Shown: positions 63,345 to 64,000 of the stretch, piece by piece
How positions within the stretch are numbered: the stretch's first letter is position 1
Layout of the letters: every line of letters begins with the position of its first letter
Assembly (NCBI RefSeq): GCF_030063445.1
Contig: NZ_JASITD010000008.1
Location: 1 to 64,000 of the forward strand
DNA: 64,000 nt
Origin: Hymenobacter sp. H14-R3
Lineage (GTDB): Bacteria > Bacteroidota > Bacteroidia > Cytophagales > Hymenobacteraceae
Direction of reading: 5' to 3'
The notes under the pieces: generated by a model
The model's input: only the letters and a program-made list of their open reading frames with translations
The model's database searches: none
What the model was told of the DNA's origin: nothing
Program-made: the position numbers and the translations under genes

Positions 63345-64000
63345 ATGCTTCCCCCTGCTAATCAATTCAATGCCCCGCGCAATATCCCTTCCGCCACGGC
63401 TAATCATGCCCCGGCCCAGGTGAAGCAATCGGCGGTGGTGCACTACACCTTCCTGCTCATCGGGCTGTCGCTGCTGGTATTCGTGCTGCATAAGCTCGAC
63501 GACCTGCTGCTACCGCTCATCTACGCCATCCTACTGTCGCTGCTGCTGATGCCGCTCGTGACGCGGCTCGAAAAATGGCGCTGGCCGCGTATGCTGGCCA
63601 TTGCGACGGCCATTCTGCTGGTAGCGCTGGCGCTGGCGGGCCTATTTACGTTTTTCGGCTCGCAGATAATCGGGCTGCGGGGTGAGCTGCCCCTCATTCA
63701 GAGCAAGCTGGTGGTGCTCTTCGACCAGCAGCAGCAGGCTCTGAGCCAGCGGTTTCATTTTCAGCCCATGAGCCACGACCAGGTAATTGACTCGTCGCTG
63801 ACGGCCATTCAGGCGCAATCGAGCAAGTACCTGGGCTCGACGCTCAACACCACGCTGGGCGTGCTAAGCACCGTCACGCTGGTGCCCATCTACATTTTCT
63901 GCTTCCTCTATTACCGCGACCACCTGCGGCAGTTCATGTTTCGCTTCGTGGAGCCCGACAAGCGCACGGTGGTGCTGCACACCGTCGATAATATCCAGAA
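63345..64000 (+). CDS. AI-2E family transporter, 3' end cut by the window
   Basis: The frame from ATG 63345 is open to the last base (218 codons visible of about 350-400). After a polar N-terminal 35 residues come membrane segments at about 36-50 (FLLIGLSLLVFVLHKL), 52-70 (LLLPLIYAILLSLLLMPLVT) and 81-104. A long polar stretch (about 107-165) and another hydrophobic segment (TLVPIYIFCFLYYRDHLRQF) follow. This is the layout of the AI-2E/PerM permease family. Members export small molecules or ions, and the specific substrate is unknown. It is divergent from parE. Confidence 0.85.
   Translation, partial: MLPPANQFNAPRNIPSATANHAPAQVKQSAVVHYTFLLIGLSLLVFVLHKLDDLLLPLIYAILLSLLLMPLVTRLEKWRWPRMLAIATAILLVALALAGLFTFFGSQIIGLRGELPLIQSKLVVLFDQQQQALSQRFHFQPMSHDQVIDSSLTAIQAQSSKYLGSTLNTTLGVLSTVTLVPIYIFCFLYYRDHLRQFMFRFVEPDKRTVVLHTVDNIQ

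Overview
The window comes from a GC-rich Bacteroidota chromosome, most likely Hymenobacter or a close relative in Cytophagales. The evidence is a very large secreted repeat protein with a gliding-motility-type (type IX secretion) C-terminal domain followed by a PorP/SprF-like partner, a short RpoD of 287 aa, a bacillithiol deacetylase (BshB1), a sphingolipid-desaturase-like enzyme, and several promoters matching the Bacteroidota TTTG-N19-TAnnTTTG pattern. The genus is an inference from gene content, not a database match.

Left part (1-20.6 kb): the end of accC, a GntP-type permease, a LacI-type regulator, transaldolase, an MFS transporter, and an aldose-epimerase/araB/araD/araA operon on the minus strand. 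A perfect 16-bp palindrome lies at the head of that operon. This part is accessory in character. It holds two complete insertion sequences (IS5-like at 4375-5309, which splits a small membrane-protein gene; IS4-like at 16849-18050 with a 9-bp target duplication), decayed genes (3097-3960, 4014-4061, 8465-8874, 10899-11083, 19836-20429) and several families of long hairpin repeats.

Middle part (20.6-40.5 kb): an ECF sigma / anti-sigma / membrane protein / TonB-type outer-membrane protein operon, then housekeeping genes on the minus strand: bshB1, M23-LysM endopeptidase, trxB, rpoD, pnp, rpsO, an LptF/LptG-type permease, a START-like gene, tRNA(CAT), and the thrS-infC-rpmI-rplT operon. infC appears to start at AUA behind a strong Shine-Dalgarno. 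The gene-poor stretch 34.25-35.5 kb carries what I read as a decayed ArsB-like permease. A TPR lipoprotein gene lies above thrS.

Right part (40.6-64 kb): a two-component system, then a SulP anion transporter preceded by four tandem 11-bp repeats, then a beta-carbonic anhydrase. This looks like a regulated bicarbonate/CO2 module. Next come two Gfo/Idh/MocA oxidoreductases, the 1628-aa T9SS protein with eight about 93-aa repeats, its PorP/SprF-like neighbour, and topoisomerase IV genes parE and parC. parE and parC are separated by two opposite-strand genes, a small HMA-like protein and a truncated haemoglobin predicted to be a lipoprotein. The window ends inside an AI-2E family transporter gene.
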